A stretch of DNA of 6,691 nt from Anaerolineales bacterium UBA3071 (GTDB lineage Bacteria; Chloroflexota; Anaerolineae; UBA3071): the NCBI GenBank assembly GCA_002366755.1, contig DFBV01000157.1:1129-7819 (forward strand), given 5' to 3'. The notes under the pieces are model-generated. The model worked only from the letters and a program-made list of their open reading frames with translations. It searched no databases and had not been told where the DNA came from. Numbering within the stretch: position 1 is the first letter of the stretch; the number at the start of each line of letters is the position of its first letter. Below are positions 1 through 5,102 of this stretch, piece by piece. Position numbers and translations under genes: made by a program.

Positions 1-2
1 TC

Positions 3-341
3 CAGACCTACGAGGACATGGGCCTCTGCCGCTACGGCGAGGGCGGCCCCTTCGCCGCCTCGGGCAGGGCTTTCGTGCCTGGCATTGACTATGGGCTGAA
101 CTTGTCCGAGGAGCCGGTATGTCCGGTGAACCCCTCCGGCGGCCTGATCGCCTGCGGCCATCCCGTCGGCGCCACAGGGCTCATGCAGGCGGCCTTTGCC
201 ATCTGGCAACTGCAGCATACGATCGAGAAGCACTTCGGCACGTCCGAACTGCAAGTGCCCAACGCCCAGCGCGGGGCCATCCATTCTCACGCCGGGACGG
301 GCACATACGTCACGGTTTCAATCCTGGAAAAAGAGGCATAA
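3..341 (+). CDS. Thiolase-family protein, C-terminal fragment (5' end outside window)
   Basis: This is the last ~112 codons of a thiolase-family enzyme; the frame is open to the window edge, so the start lies upstream. It is recognised by the C-terminal thiolase signature GGLIACGHPVGATG, in which the His at 159-161 is the conserved active-site His of the GHP motif. A closing beta segment (AGTGTYVTVSILEK) follows. Classical biosynthetic thiolases have a second catalytic Cys in a CxGGG-like loop near the C-terminus. Here that loop reads HSHAGTG, with no Cys, which resembles the SCP-x/archaeal-type thiolases that work with a DUF35 partner. The next gene encodes exactly such a partner and overlaps this stop codon by one base (TAATG), so the two are co-translated. 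The probable role is condensation or cleavage of an acyl-CoA (acetoacetyl-CoA-like or a 3-oxoacyl-CoA) in the cytoplasm. The family is well supported; the substrate is unknown and the N-terminal nucleophile Cys cannot be checked. Confidence 0.88.
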   Translation, partial: QTYEDMGLCRYGEGGPFAASGRAFVPGIDYGLNLSEEPVCPVNPSGGLIACGHPVGATGLMQAAFAIWQLQHTIEKHFGTSELQVPNAQRGAIHSHAGTGTYVTVSILEKEA

Positions 342-889
342 TGATGGCTGAGAGCAAAAAACTACCCACGAAGATCGAAGAAACAATGGAGGGCACCGTC
401 CTTTTCGACGTCCCTTTCCCAGAGGGGGATGATCTTTCCGGCCTCAAGCACATGGGGCACATCCTGATCAAGCAGCCGTACAGCATCGAGTACTTGCATT
501 CGTATGGGCAGGATTCCCCCTTCTTTGCCGGACTGGCCAACAGGCGCTTTGTCACCAATCGTGAGCCGGAGACGGGCCACACCTACGGCACGCCGCGCGG
601 CCACGATATGTACACCGGCAAGGAAACAGAGTGGGTGGAAATCACGGGTGAGGGGGTCGTGCATGCCTTCACCGTCTGCCACTTCGGCAGCGAGGAGTTT
701 CTGCCCGAATGTCCCTTCGTGCTGGTGCAGGTTGAGTTCCCCGGTGTGGACACGCTGTTCCTGGCGCGGTTGGTGGGCGTGGATCCCTACCAGGCCAGCC
801 TCGACTGGATCGGCATGAGGGTCCAGCCACGCTACAAGCGGCTGAGCAAGTTCAAGCCCACGGACGTCTACTTCGTCCCTGCCGAGTAG
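341..889 (+). CDS. DUF35-type OB-fold protein, thiolase partner, with degenerate zinc ribbon
   Basis: A 182-residue protein of the Zn-ribbon/OB-fold (DUF35, ChsH2-like) class, which pairs with thiolases and helps bind the CoA pantetheine. The start is ATG 341, overlapping the thiolase stop by one base; ATG 344 is equally possible and sits better (7 nt) behind AAGAGG at 331-336. Residues ~45-70 form the helical lead-in (SIEYLHSYGQ..FFAGL..RRFV). Residues 70-98 align with the rubredoxin-like ribbon, but the two CPxCG knuckles read EPETG (75-79) and DMYTG (89-93), around a retained TPRG. All four metal-binding cysteines are therefore replaced by E75, T78, D89 and T92. Residues ~98-147 match the OB fold: T..V.HFGSEEF....PFVLVQVEF, then LFLARLVGVD. 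The C-terminal ~35 residues (RVQPRYKRL..FKPTDVYFVP) are also typical. By family knowledge it should form a complex with the upstream thiolase. Fold confidence is high; metal binding looks lost. Confidence 0.85.
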   Translation: MMAESKKLPTKIEETMEGTVLFDVPFPEGDDLSGLKHMGHILIKQPYSIEYLHSYGQDSPFFAGLANRRFVTNREPETGHTYGTPRGHDMYTGKETEWVEITGEGVVHAFTVCHFGSEEFLPECPFVLVQVEFPGVDTLFLARLVGVDPYQASLDWIGMRVQPRYKRLSKFKPTDVYFVPAE

Positions 890-2748
890 TGGCCATGTCT
901 CCTCAGTTTCCTTTCGCCCGCTACCTCAACATCCGCGCTGCCTACGGCCCGTCGTTTTCGCCTGACGGCCAGCACATAGCCTTTCTGACCAATATCACCG
1001 GCGTGCCGCAGGTGTGGCGCATCAGTGCGGATGGCGGCTGGCCCGATCAGCTTACCTTCTTCGGCGATCGCTGTGGCTTTGTGGCCTGTTCGCCCACGGA
1101 CGATCAGATGCTGTTCGGCATGGATGCCGGCGGCAACGAGCGCCAGCAGCTCTTCCTCCTCTCCCTCTCCGATGGCGGGCAGATCATCCGCCCGCTCACC
1201 GACGAGCCGGAGGCCATCCACAGTTTCGGCGGCTGGTCACACGACGGGCAGCGCATCGCCTGGACGGCCAACCGCCGCGAGGCCCAGCATTTCGACGTCT
1301 ACGTGCAGGACGTAGCCAGCACCGAAGCAACCTGTGTCTGGCAGACGGAAGGGATGAACCAGGTGGCGGGCTGGTCTCCCGACGACACGCAGCTCGTCGT
1401 CGTGCGCGCCCAGTCCAGCTTCGACCAGGACCTCTACTTGCTCGACCTGCCCAGCGGCGCGGTGCACCACCTCACGCCACACGAGGGCCAGGTGCGCTAC
1501 GGCAGCGTGGCCTGGGCGGGCGACGGTCGCGGTCTCTACCTGGTCAGCGATCGCGGGCGGGAGTTCCTGGCGCTGGCCCACCTCGATCTGGCGGGTGAGT
1601 CTGGAGACGATGGCCATGCGCCCCTGCGCTTCCTGGTCACACCCGACTCGGACGTGGAGGCCGTCAACCTCCCGCCCGATGGCTATCGTCTGGCCTACCT
1701 GACCAACCTCGAAGGCTACAGCTATCTGACCGTGCTGGACGTCGCCGCGAGCCGGTCATTGCCGCTGCCGGTGCTCCCCGGCGGCGTGCTGGATCCTCCC
1801 TTCCTCTACCGCTGGGGGAGGCGGTTGGCTTTCTCGCCTGATGGCCGCAAACTGGCCTTCGCCTTCAGCAGCCCCAGCCACAACCCCGATGTCTGGGTGG
1901 TGGATCTGGAGACCGGAGCGGTGACGCAGCTCACCCACAGCTCGCGGGCCGGCATCTCCCGGGACTCCTTCGCCGAGCCGGAGTTGGTTCGTTACCGCTC
2001 TTTCGACGGGCTGGAGATCCCCGCGTTCCTCTACCTGCCGCCCGGCGCGGCGCGAGATGACCGCTTGCCTGTCGTCGTGGAGGTGCACGGTGGCCCCGAA
2101 GCGCAGAGGCGGGCAGAGTTCAATCCCCTCTACCAGTACTTCGTCAGCCGCGGGTATGCTGTCTTCGCGCCCAATGTGCGCGGCTCCACCGGCTACGGGC
2201 TGACCTACACGCATCTGGACGATGTGGAGAGGCGGATGGACTCCGTGGCGGACCTGGCCCACGGTGCCCGCTGGCTGGCCGAGAGCGGCATCGCCGATCC
2301 GCGGCGCATCGCTGTGATGGGGGGGAGCTACGGCGGCTTCATGGTGCTGGCCGCACTGACGGCGTACCCGGACCTGTGGGCGGCGGGCGTGGACATCGTG
2401 GGCATCGCCAACTTCGTCAGCTTCCTGGAGAACACCGGCTCCTGGCGGCGACATCTGCGGGAGGCGGAGTATGGCAGCCTGGCCCACGACCGCGCCCTTC
2501 TGCAGAGCATCTCGCCCATCCACCACGTGGATAACATCCAGTCTCCGCTGATGGTCATCCATGGGGCCAACGATCCCCGCGTGCCCATCGGCGAGGCGGA
2601 GCAGATCGTGGAGGCGCTACGTGCCCGCGGCGTGCCGGTGGAGTACTTGCGCTACGAGGACGAAGGGCATGGCCTGGTGAAGCTGAAGGGTCGGCTGGAC
2701 GCCTATCCGAAGGTGGCGGATTTTCTGGATAGGCGCTTGGGGCGGTAG
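889..2748 (+). CDS. S9 family (prolyl oligopeptidase-type) serine peptidase with N-terminal beta-propeller
   Basis: A complete 619-residue peptidase of the acylaminoacyl-peptidase/dipeptidyl-aminopeptidase type. Residues ~1-340 form a beta-propeller of PD40/TolB-like blades: GPSFSPDGQHIAFLT, GGWSHDGQRIAWTA, AGWSPDDTQLVVV, VAWAGDGRGLYLVSD and LAFSPDGRKLAFAF. From ~365 to the end lies the alpha/beta-hydrolase domain. The oxyanion-region motif is HGGPEAQRR (His400 onward), and NVRGSTGYG begins at N429. The catalytic triad is Ser480 in GGSYGGF, Asp562 in GANDPRVP and His594 in DEGHGLVK. No signal peptide is visible, so it is likely cytoplasmic and trims short or N-acylated peptides; the propeller normally restricts access to small substrates. 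The GTG at 889 overlaps the stop of the OB-fold gene by one base. ATG 895 in the same frame would shorten it by two residues; neither has a clear Shine-Dalgarno, so coupling probably drives translation. Its stop codon lies within a short tandem repeat. Placement behind thiolase genes is not functionally explained. Confidence 0.95.
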   Translation: MAMSPQFPFARYLNIRAAYGPSFSPDGQHIAFLTNITGVPQVWRISADGGWPDQLTFFGDRCGFVACSPTDDQMLFGMDAGGNERQQLFLLSLSDGGQIIRPLTDEPEAIHSFGGWSHDGQRIAWTANRREAQHFDVYVQDVASTEATCVWQTEGMNQVAGWSPDDTQLVVVRAQSSFDQDLYLLDLPSGAVHHLTPHEGQVRYGSVAWAGDGRGLYLVSDRGREFLALAHLDLAGESGDDGHAPLRFLVTPDSDVEAVNLPPDGYRLAYLTNLEGYSYLTVLDVAASRSLPLPVLPGGVLDPPFLYRWGRRLAFSPDGRKLAFAFSSPSHNPDVWVVDLETGAVTQLTHSSRAGISRDSFAEPELVRYRSFDGLEIPAFLYLPPGAARDDRLPVVVEVHGGPEAQRRAEFNPLYQYFVSRGYAVFAPNVRGSTGYGLTYTHLDDVERRMDSVADLAHGARWLAESGIADPRRIAVMGGSYGGFMVLAALTAYPDLWAAGVDIVGIANFVSFLENTGSWRRHLREAEYGSLAHDRALLQSISPIHHVDNIQSPLMVIHGANDPRVPIGEAEQIVEALRARGVPVEYLRYEDEGHGLVKLKGRLDAYPKVADFLDRRLGR

Positions 2749-2796
2749 ATTGGTAGAGTGGTAGATTGGGAAACTGGTAGATTGGGAAATTGGTAG
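2743..2796. repeat. 16-bp tandem repeat overlapping the S9 peptidase stop codon
   Basis: Period-16 direct repeat. Two full units of TGGTAGATTGGGAAA plus one variable base lie at 2759-2774 and 2775-2790. A partial unit (TGGTAG) follows at 2791-2796, and a degenerate leading unit (CGGTAGATTGGTAGAG) occupies 2743-2758. The leading unit contains the TAG stop (2746-2748) of the peptidase gene, so the array begins exactly at the gene end. Copy number is expected to vary by slippage. No function is visible. Confidence 0.85.
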
Positions 2797-2800
2797 CCAG

Positions 2801-2906
2801 TGAATTCGTGGTCTGATACCCAAAACACGTTGGGAACGTGCTGTCACGTTGACGTAACGTGTTTTCAACACGTTTTCTGTAACAGCCGTCGAATTCGTTC
2901 GATGGC
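2801..2906. repeat. Structured ~105-bp direct repeat, copy 1
   Basis: First of two almost identical copies; the second starts at 2955. It opens with TGAATTCG and ends with TTCGATGGC. Internal structure: GGT..ACC flanking CTGATA near 2810; then five copies of the CACGTT/AACGTG hexamer in alternating orientation (2826-2831, 2835-2840, 2845-2850, 2856-2861, 2869-2874). These give a nested palindrome: AAAACACGTT 2822-2831 pairs with AACGTGTTTT 2856-2865, and AACGTG 2835-2840 pairs with CACGTT 2845-2850 around a CTGT loop. It finishes in a hairpin with arms at 2885-2893 and 2898-2906 (9 bp including one G-T) and a TTCG loop. It differs from copy 2 by one indel and three substitutions near 2876-2881. 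It looks like a dispersed palindromic element rather than coding DNA. Confidence 0.88.
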
Positions 2907-2938
2907 CGAAAGGGCCTGGAAGAACGAGGCCCTTGCGG
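2906..2938. repeat. Inverted repeat (hairpin) between the two 105-bp repeats
   Basis: AAGGGCCT at 2910-2917 and AGGCCCTT at 2927-2934 form a perfect 8-bp stem around a 9-nt loop. Three further pairs (CCG 2906-2908 with CGG 2936-2938) lie beyond one A-G mismatch. No T-run follows on the plus strand (GCGGGC follows), so it is a poor intrinsic terminator. It may belong to the same composite repeat element as the flanking copies. Confidence 0.6.
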
Positions 2939-2954
2939 GCTAGAAGACCACGAA

Positions 2955-3059
2955 TGAATTCGGGTCTGATACCCAAAACACGTTGGGAACGTGCTGTCAC
3001 GTTGACGTAACGTGTTTTCAACACGTTTCCCGTAGCAGCCGTCGAATTCGTTCGATGGC
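2955..3059. repeat. Structured ~105-bp direct repeat, copy 2
   Basis: Second copy, 154 bp downstream of copy 1 and in the same orientation. It has GGGT..ACCC around CTGAT, the same nested CACGTT/AACGTG palindrome (long arm starting at 2975), and the same terminal hairpin (arms 3038-3046 and 3051-3059, TTCG loop). It ends about 25 bases before the likely start of the membrane protein gene. The in-frame ATG at 3055 sits in the 3' arm of the terminal hairpin. Frames reading through it toward the membrane gene (for example a TTG at 2983) are therefore probably not genuine coding sequence. Confidence 0.88.
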
Positions 3060-3084
3060 TCATCGCTGGCTCGGATGGATGAAC

Positions 3085-3768
3085 ATGCGGAACACAATGT
3101 GCGCTTCCGTGGTGCGTTTCTTGCCAATCCTGACCCTGCTCCTGGCGCTGGCTGGCTACTTCGGCCCGTGGGTGACACACAAGGCCCCTGCGTTGGTGCT
3201 CACGGGCCAGGATATGGCCGAGTTCGTCAAGTTCCTGTCAGAGGTGCGCTCCGGCGAGCTGCAGGTGATGCGGGAGTTGTTCTACTTGCCGCTGGTGGCC
3301 GGGGCGTTGGGGCTGGTGTTCGCTGCCGCCAACCGCAGGTGGCGCTATCCCTGGTCGCTGCGCTGGCTGCTGGTACTGTTGGCCGTCCCCGTTGCTCTCT
3401 CCATGCTTCCGCCCGCCTGGACGCCCCAGCTTCTGCTGACGCCGGAGTTCCGGCTGCAGGCGGCGGCTATCGCTTTCTGCCTGGCGCTCGTCCTCCTTCA
3501 CCCGCTGTTGCGGCGTCTGCCGCCCGCGCTGCTGGAAGCAACCACACTGCTGCTGGCCCTGGCCGCGGCGGTGGTCCCTGTGTGGCAGTTCCTGCGAGTG
3601 CGTCCAGCGGTTGACGCCGTCTACGGCCGGACCGTGACCCTTGGTTGGGGGTTGTGGCTCATGCCGTTGGGGTTTGGCTTGGTCGTTATTGCCCTGCTAC
3701 TCTCCTTGCTCGGTTGCCAGAAGCGCAGGTGGCGTGGTATAATGCGCCTAGCGAGGATGGAGGGGTGA
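3085..3768 (+). CDS. Six-helix integral membrane protein of unknown function
   Basis: A hydrophobic protein of 227 residues from this start; I do not recognise the family. Probable membrane helices lie at residues ~9-29, 65-82, 92-108, 124-142, 149-170 and 188-210. Basic stretches (NRRWR 83-87, RR 143-144, KRRWRG 213-218) at helix ends fit cytoplasmic loops. A ~35-residue loop follows helix 1 (YFGPWVTHKA, then LTGQDMAEFVKFLSEVRSGE) and is the most distinctive soluble part. No catalytic motif, signal peptidase site or transporter signature is visible. ATG 3085 was chosen because GGATGG ends 6 nt upstream. ATG 3079, 3055 and 3097 are in frame; 3055 lies inside the upstream repeat and has no ribosome site. 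The 3' end contains the promoter and the ribosome site of the next gene, which starts one base after this stop. It could be cotranscribed with the MNT/HEPN genes, but nothing ties them functionally. Confidence 0.72.
   Translation: MRNTMCASVVRFLPILTLLLALAGYFGPWVTHKAPALVLTGQDMAEFVKFLSEVRSGELQVMRELFYLPLVAGALGLVFAAANRRWRYPWSLRWLLVLLAVPVALSMLPPAWTPQLLLTPEFRLQAAAIAFCLALVLLHPLLRRLPPALLEATTLLLALAAAVVPVWQFLRVRPAVDAVYGRTVTLGWGLWLMPLGFGLVVIALLLSLLGCQKRRWRGIMRLARMEG
3714..3743 (+). promoter_or_regulatory. Sigma70-like extended -10 promoter for the MNT/HEPN genes
   Basis: TTGCCA (3714-3719, 5 of 6 to TTGACA) is separated by 18 bp from TATAAT (3738-3743), a perfect -10. TG at 3735-3736 gives an extended -10 (TGGTATAAT). 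A start site near 3750 would leave a ~20-nt leader. The promoter lies within the end of the membrane protein gene, so the downstream genes can be transcribed independently. A perfect TATAAT stands out in this GC-rich DNA. Confidence 0.72.
3759..3765 (+). promoter_or_regulatory. Strong ribosome binding site of the MNT gene
   Basis: GGAGGGG (3759-3765) contains GGAGG with 6 nt to ATG 3770, which fixes that start. It overlaps the last codons of the membrane protein gene, whose TGA is 3766-3768. Confidence 0.75.
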
Positions 3769-3769
3769 A

Positions 3770-4111
3770 ATGCAAGCTCAGCTTACCCAAACTCTAGGCC
3801 GATTCACACGCGAACTGCGACAGGAGCTGGGGGACGAGCTGGTATCGCTGATTCTGTATGGTTCTCATGCCAGAGGCGACGCCAAGCCCGATTCCGACGT
3901 TGACCTTTTCGTTACCCTGCGTCACGCGCCTGAAGCGCTGCAGAAGAGGGTCTACGATGTTGCCTATCGAGTCATGTGGGATGCTGATTTCTCGCACGTT
4001 TTCTCCCTGTATATCGCCGATGTCCAATATCAGGAGCGACTGAGGCGCCACAGGGCATCCTTCTGGGAGAACGTCGAGCGTGAAGGAAGGATCTTGTGGC
4101 CGAGCGCGTAG
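3770..4111 (+). CDS. MNT-type nucleotidyltransferase (putative antitoxin of a HEPN/MNT module)
   Basis: A 113-residue minimal nucleotidyltransferase of the Pol-beta superfamily. The signature is LYGSHARGDAKPDSDVDLFV: G31-S32 of the GS motif, then D43 and D45 as the metal-binding carboxylates. The usual third acidic residue on the later strand is not obvious; that strand reads HVFSLYIAD, with only D84 after it. The C-terminus (FWENVEREGRILW) matches the closing helix/strand typical of these small proteins. Length is normal for the family. By family knowledge (MntA of Shewanella HepT-MntA), such enzymes neutralise a HEPN RNase by transferring AMP to it. The next gene is a HEPN protein overlapping by 16 bases, which supports that pairing. 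Gene order is MNT then HEPN. Some paired MNT/HEPN proteins have other, unknown roles, so antitoxin function is inferred. Confidence 0.9.
   Translation: MQAQLTQTLGRFTRELRQELGDELVSLILYGSHARGDAKPDSDVDLFVTLRHAPEALQKRVYDVAYRVMWDADFSHVFSLYIADVQYQERLRRHRASFWENVEREGRILWPSA
4083..4090 (+). promoter_or_regulatory. Ribosome binding site deciding the HEPN GTG start
   Basis: AAGGAAGG lies 5 nt before GTG 4096, inside the end of the MNT gene. It supports the GTG as the HEPN start and translational coupling between the two genes. The next in-frame ATG (4132) would remove part of helix 1. Confidence 0.6.
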
Positions 4112-4500
4112 ATGACGAAGTCCAGCGGTGGATGGACAAAGCCCGCTCCAGCCTCAAGGCCGGGGATACGCTCATCGAGGATTTGCTCTTCGCTGAAGCG
4201 ATCTCTCGTGCGTATTACGCCATGTTCTACGCGGCCAAGGCCCTGTTGCTGAGAGATGGTGTTGACGTTACCAAACACTCAGCCGTGGTGGCTGCCATTG
4301 GCCGTGAGTACGTCAAGAGCGGCAAGTTGGATCCCGTCTCTCACAGACTGCTCATCGAAGGCTTTGATTGGCGTCAGAAATCGGACTACGATGTGTACTG
4401 GATAGCTGATCGTGACAGGGCCGAAAGATGCTGGCATGATGCCCAGCAGTTCGTCGCCGAGATCGAAAAGCTGTTACAGGCTGGAGCGAGAATGGCCTGA
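4096..4500 (+). CDS. HEPN domain protein (putative toxin paired with MNT)
   Basis: A 134-residue all-helical HEPN protein (PF05168-like). Recognised segments: WMDKARSSLKAGDTLIED (helix 1), FAEAISRAYYAMFYAAKALLL (residues 32-52, the most conserved helix), the connecting KHSAVVAAIGREYVKSGKLD, and RQKSDYDVYW at 93-102 leading into the last helix. HEPN RNases use an Rx4-6H motif. Here the equivalent position reads R93-QKSD-Y98, so Arg is kept but His is replaced by Tyr, and the HxY tyrosine seen in HepT is V100 with Y101 beside it. The protein may thus lack metal-independent RNase activity, cut through another geometry, or serve as a binding partner. GTG 4096 overlaps the MNT gene by 16 bases. 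The pairing suggests a heteromeric complex. The fold is secure; toxin activity is inference and weakened by the missing His. Confidence 0.88.
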   Translation: MAERVDDEVQRWMDKARSSLKAGDTLIEDLLFAEAISRAYYAMFYAAKALLLRDGVDVTKHSAVVAAIGREYVKSGKLDPVSHRLLIEGFDWRQKSDYDVYWIADRDRAERCWHDAQQFVAEIEKLLQAGARMA

Positions 4501-4529
4501 TTTCTCCTGTCGCCGAGGGTCTAAACAGA

Positions 4530-5090
4530 ATGGAAGAGGAAACCTACATCTCCGTAGATATTGAAGCCGCGGGCCCCATCCCCGGCGAGTACAGTATGCT
4601 TTCGATAGGCGCCTGCGTGGTGGGCCACGTAGAAAGCAACTTCTACGTTGAGCTTAAGCCGGTCAATGGCAATTACGATGAGCAGGCGCTGCAGGTCGCT
4701 GGTCTGCCGCTGTCCTATCTCTGGGAACACGGCACCGACCCTGCCGTGGCCATGGCCGACTTCGAACGGTGGATTGGAGAGGTTACTCCGCCAGGGAACA
4801 TGCCGGTCTTCGTTGCCTTCAATGCCCCATTCGACTGGATGTTCACGCACTGCTACTTCCTGCGCTTCCTGGGCCGCGACCCCTTCGGTGTCAGTGGCTT
4901 GGACATCAAGGCTTTCTACATGGGTCTTGTCGGAAGCGACTGGGGCGGTACGTCAAAACGGAGGATCGACAAACGATTTCTGCCCGATCGGCCCCATACC
5001 CACCATGCTCTCGACGATGCTGTATGGCAGGCGGAGGTGTTCGAGAACCTGCTCGCTTTCTTGCGCGCACGATTGGATGGCAGCGAATAG
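4530..5090 (+). CDS. DEDDh-family 3'-5' exonuclease (RNase T / DNA Pol III epsilon-like)
   Basis: A 186-residue stand-alone exonuclease domain. All DEDDh catalytic elements are visible: D10 and E12 in ISVDIEAAG (Exo I), D102 in AFNAPFDWMF (Exo II), and H158 with D163 in HHALDDAVWQAEVF (Exo III). SGLDIKAFYMGL (from 122) fits the substrate-cleft region. No polymerase, BRCT or helicase part is attached, so it is a minimal RNase T/oligoribonuclease-like enzyme that should remove 3' nucleotides from RNA or single-stranded DNA with two metal ions. It starts 29 bases after the HEPN stop with only a weak GAGGG (4514-4518) 11 nt upstream. No promoter is evident in the gap, so it is probably cotranscribed with MNT/HEPN. 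An RNA 3'-end trimming role beside an RNA-targeting module would make sense, but housekeeping exonucleases look the same. Confidence 0.9.
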   Translation: MEEETYISVDIEAAGPIPGEYSMLSIGACVVGHVESNFYVELKPVNGNYDEQALQVAGLPLSYLWEHGTDPAVAMADFERWIGEVTPPGNMPVFVAFNAPFDWMFTHCYFLRFLGRDPFGVSGLDIKAFYMGLVGSDWGGTSKRRIDKRFLPDRPHTHHALDDAVWQAEVFENLLAFLRARLDGSE

Positions 5091-5102
5091 CGCCAGCCTT
5101 TG

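Noticed and set aside
341..889. Longer OB-fold protein beginning at 119
   Set aside because: The upstream part is an Arg/His-rich out-of-frame reading of the thiolase gene. The domain begins after 341, where a coupled ATG overlaps the thiolase stop.
1756..2562. 268-residue minus-strand open frame inside the peptidase gene
   Set aside because: Antisense shadow typical of GC-rich DNA. The plus frame has the complete S9 catalytic triad.
3002..3030. Promoter in repeat copy 2 (TTGACG at 3002-3007) for the membrane gene
   Set aside because: At 16-18 bp spacing there is only GTTTCC-like sequence, with no acceptable -10. The TTGACG is part of the repeat's hexamer pattern.
2801..3059. CRISPR array (two direct repeats with a ~48-bp spacer)
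   Set aside because: The repeats are ~105 bp, far above CRISPR size. There are only two copies, the spacer itself is a hairpin, and no cas genes are present.
2983..3084. N-terminal extension of the membrane protein from TTG 2983 or ATG 3055
   Set aside because: The extension is translated repeat DNA, matching copy 1, which lies outside any gene. No ribosome site precedes either codon.
2555..3180. Two overlapping minus-strand reading frames (207 and 187 residues)
   Set aside because: They cross the repeats and the peptidase gene antisense, and their internal similarity just mirrors the DNA repeat. No family motif or ribosome site was seen.
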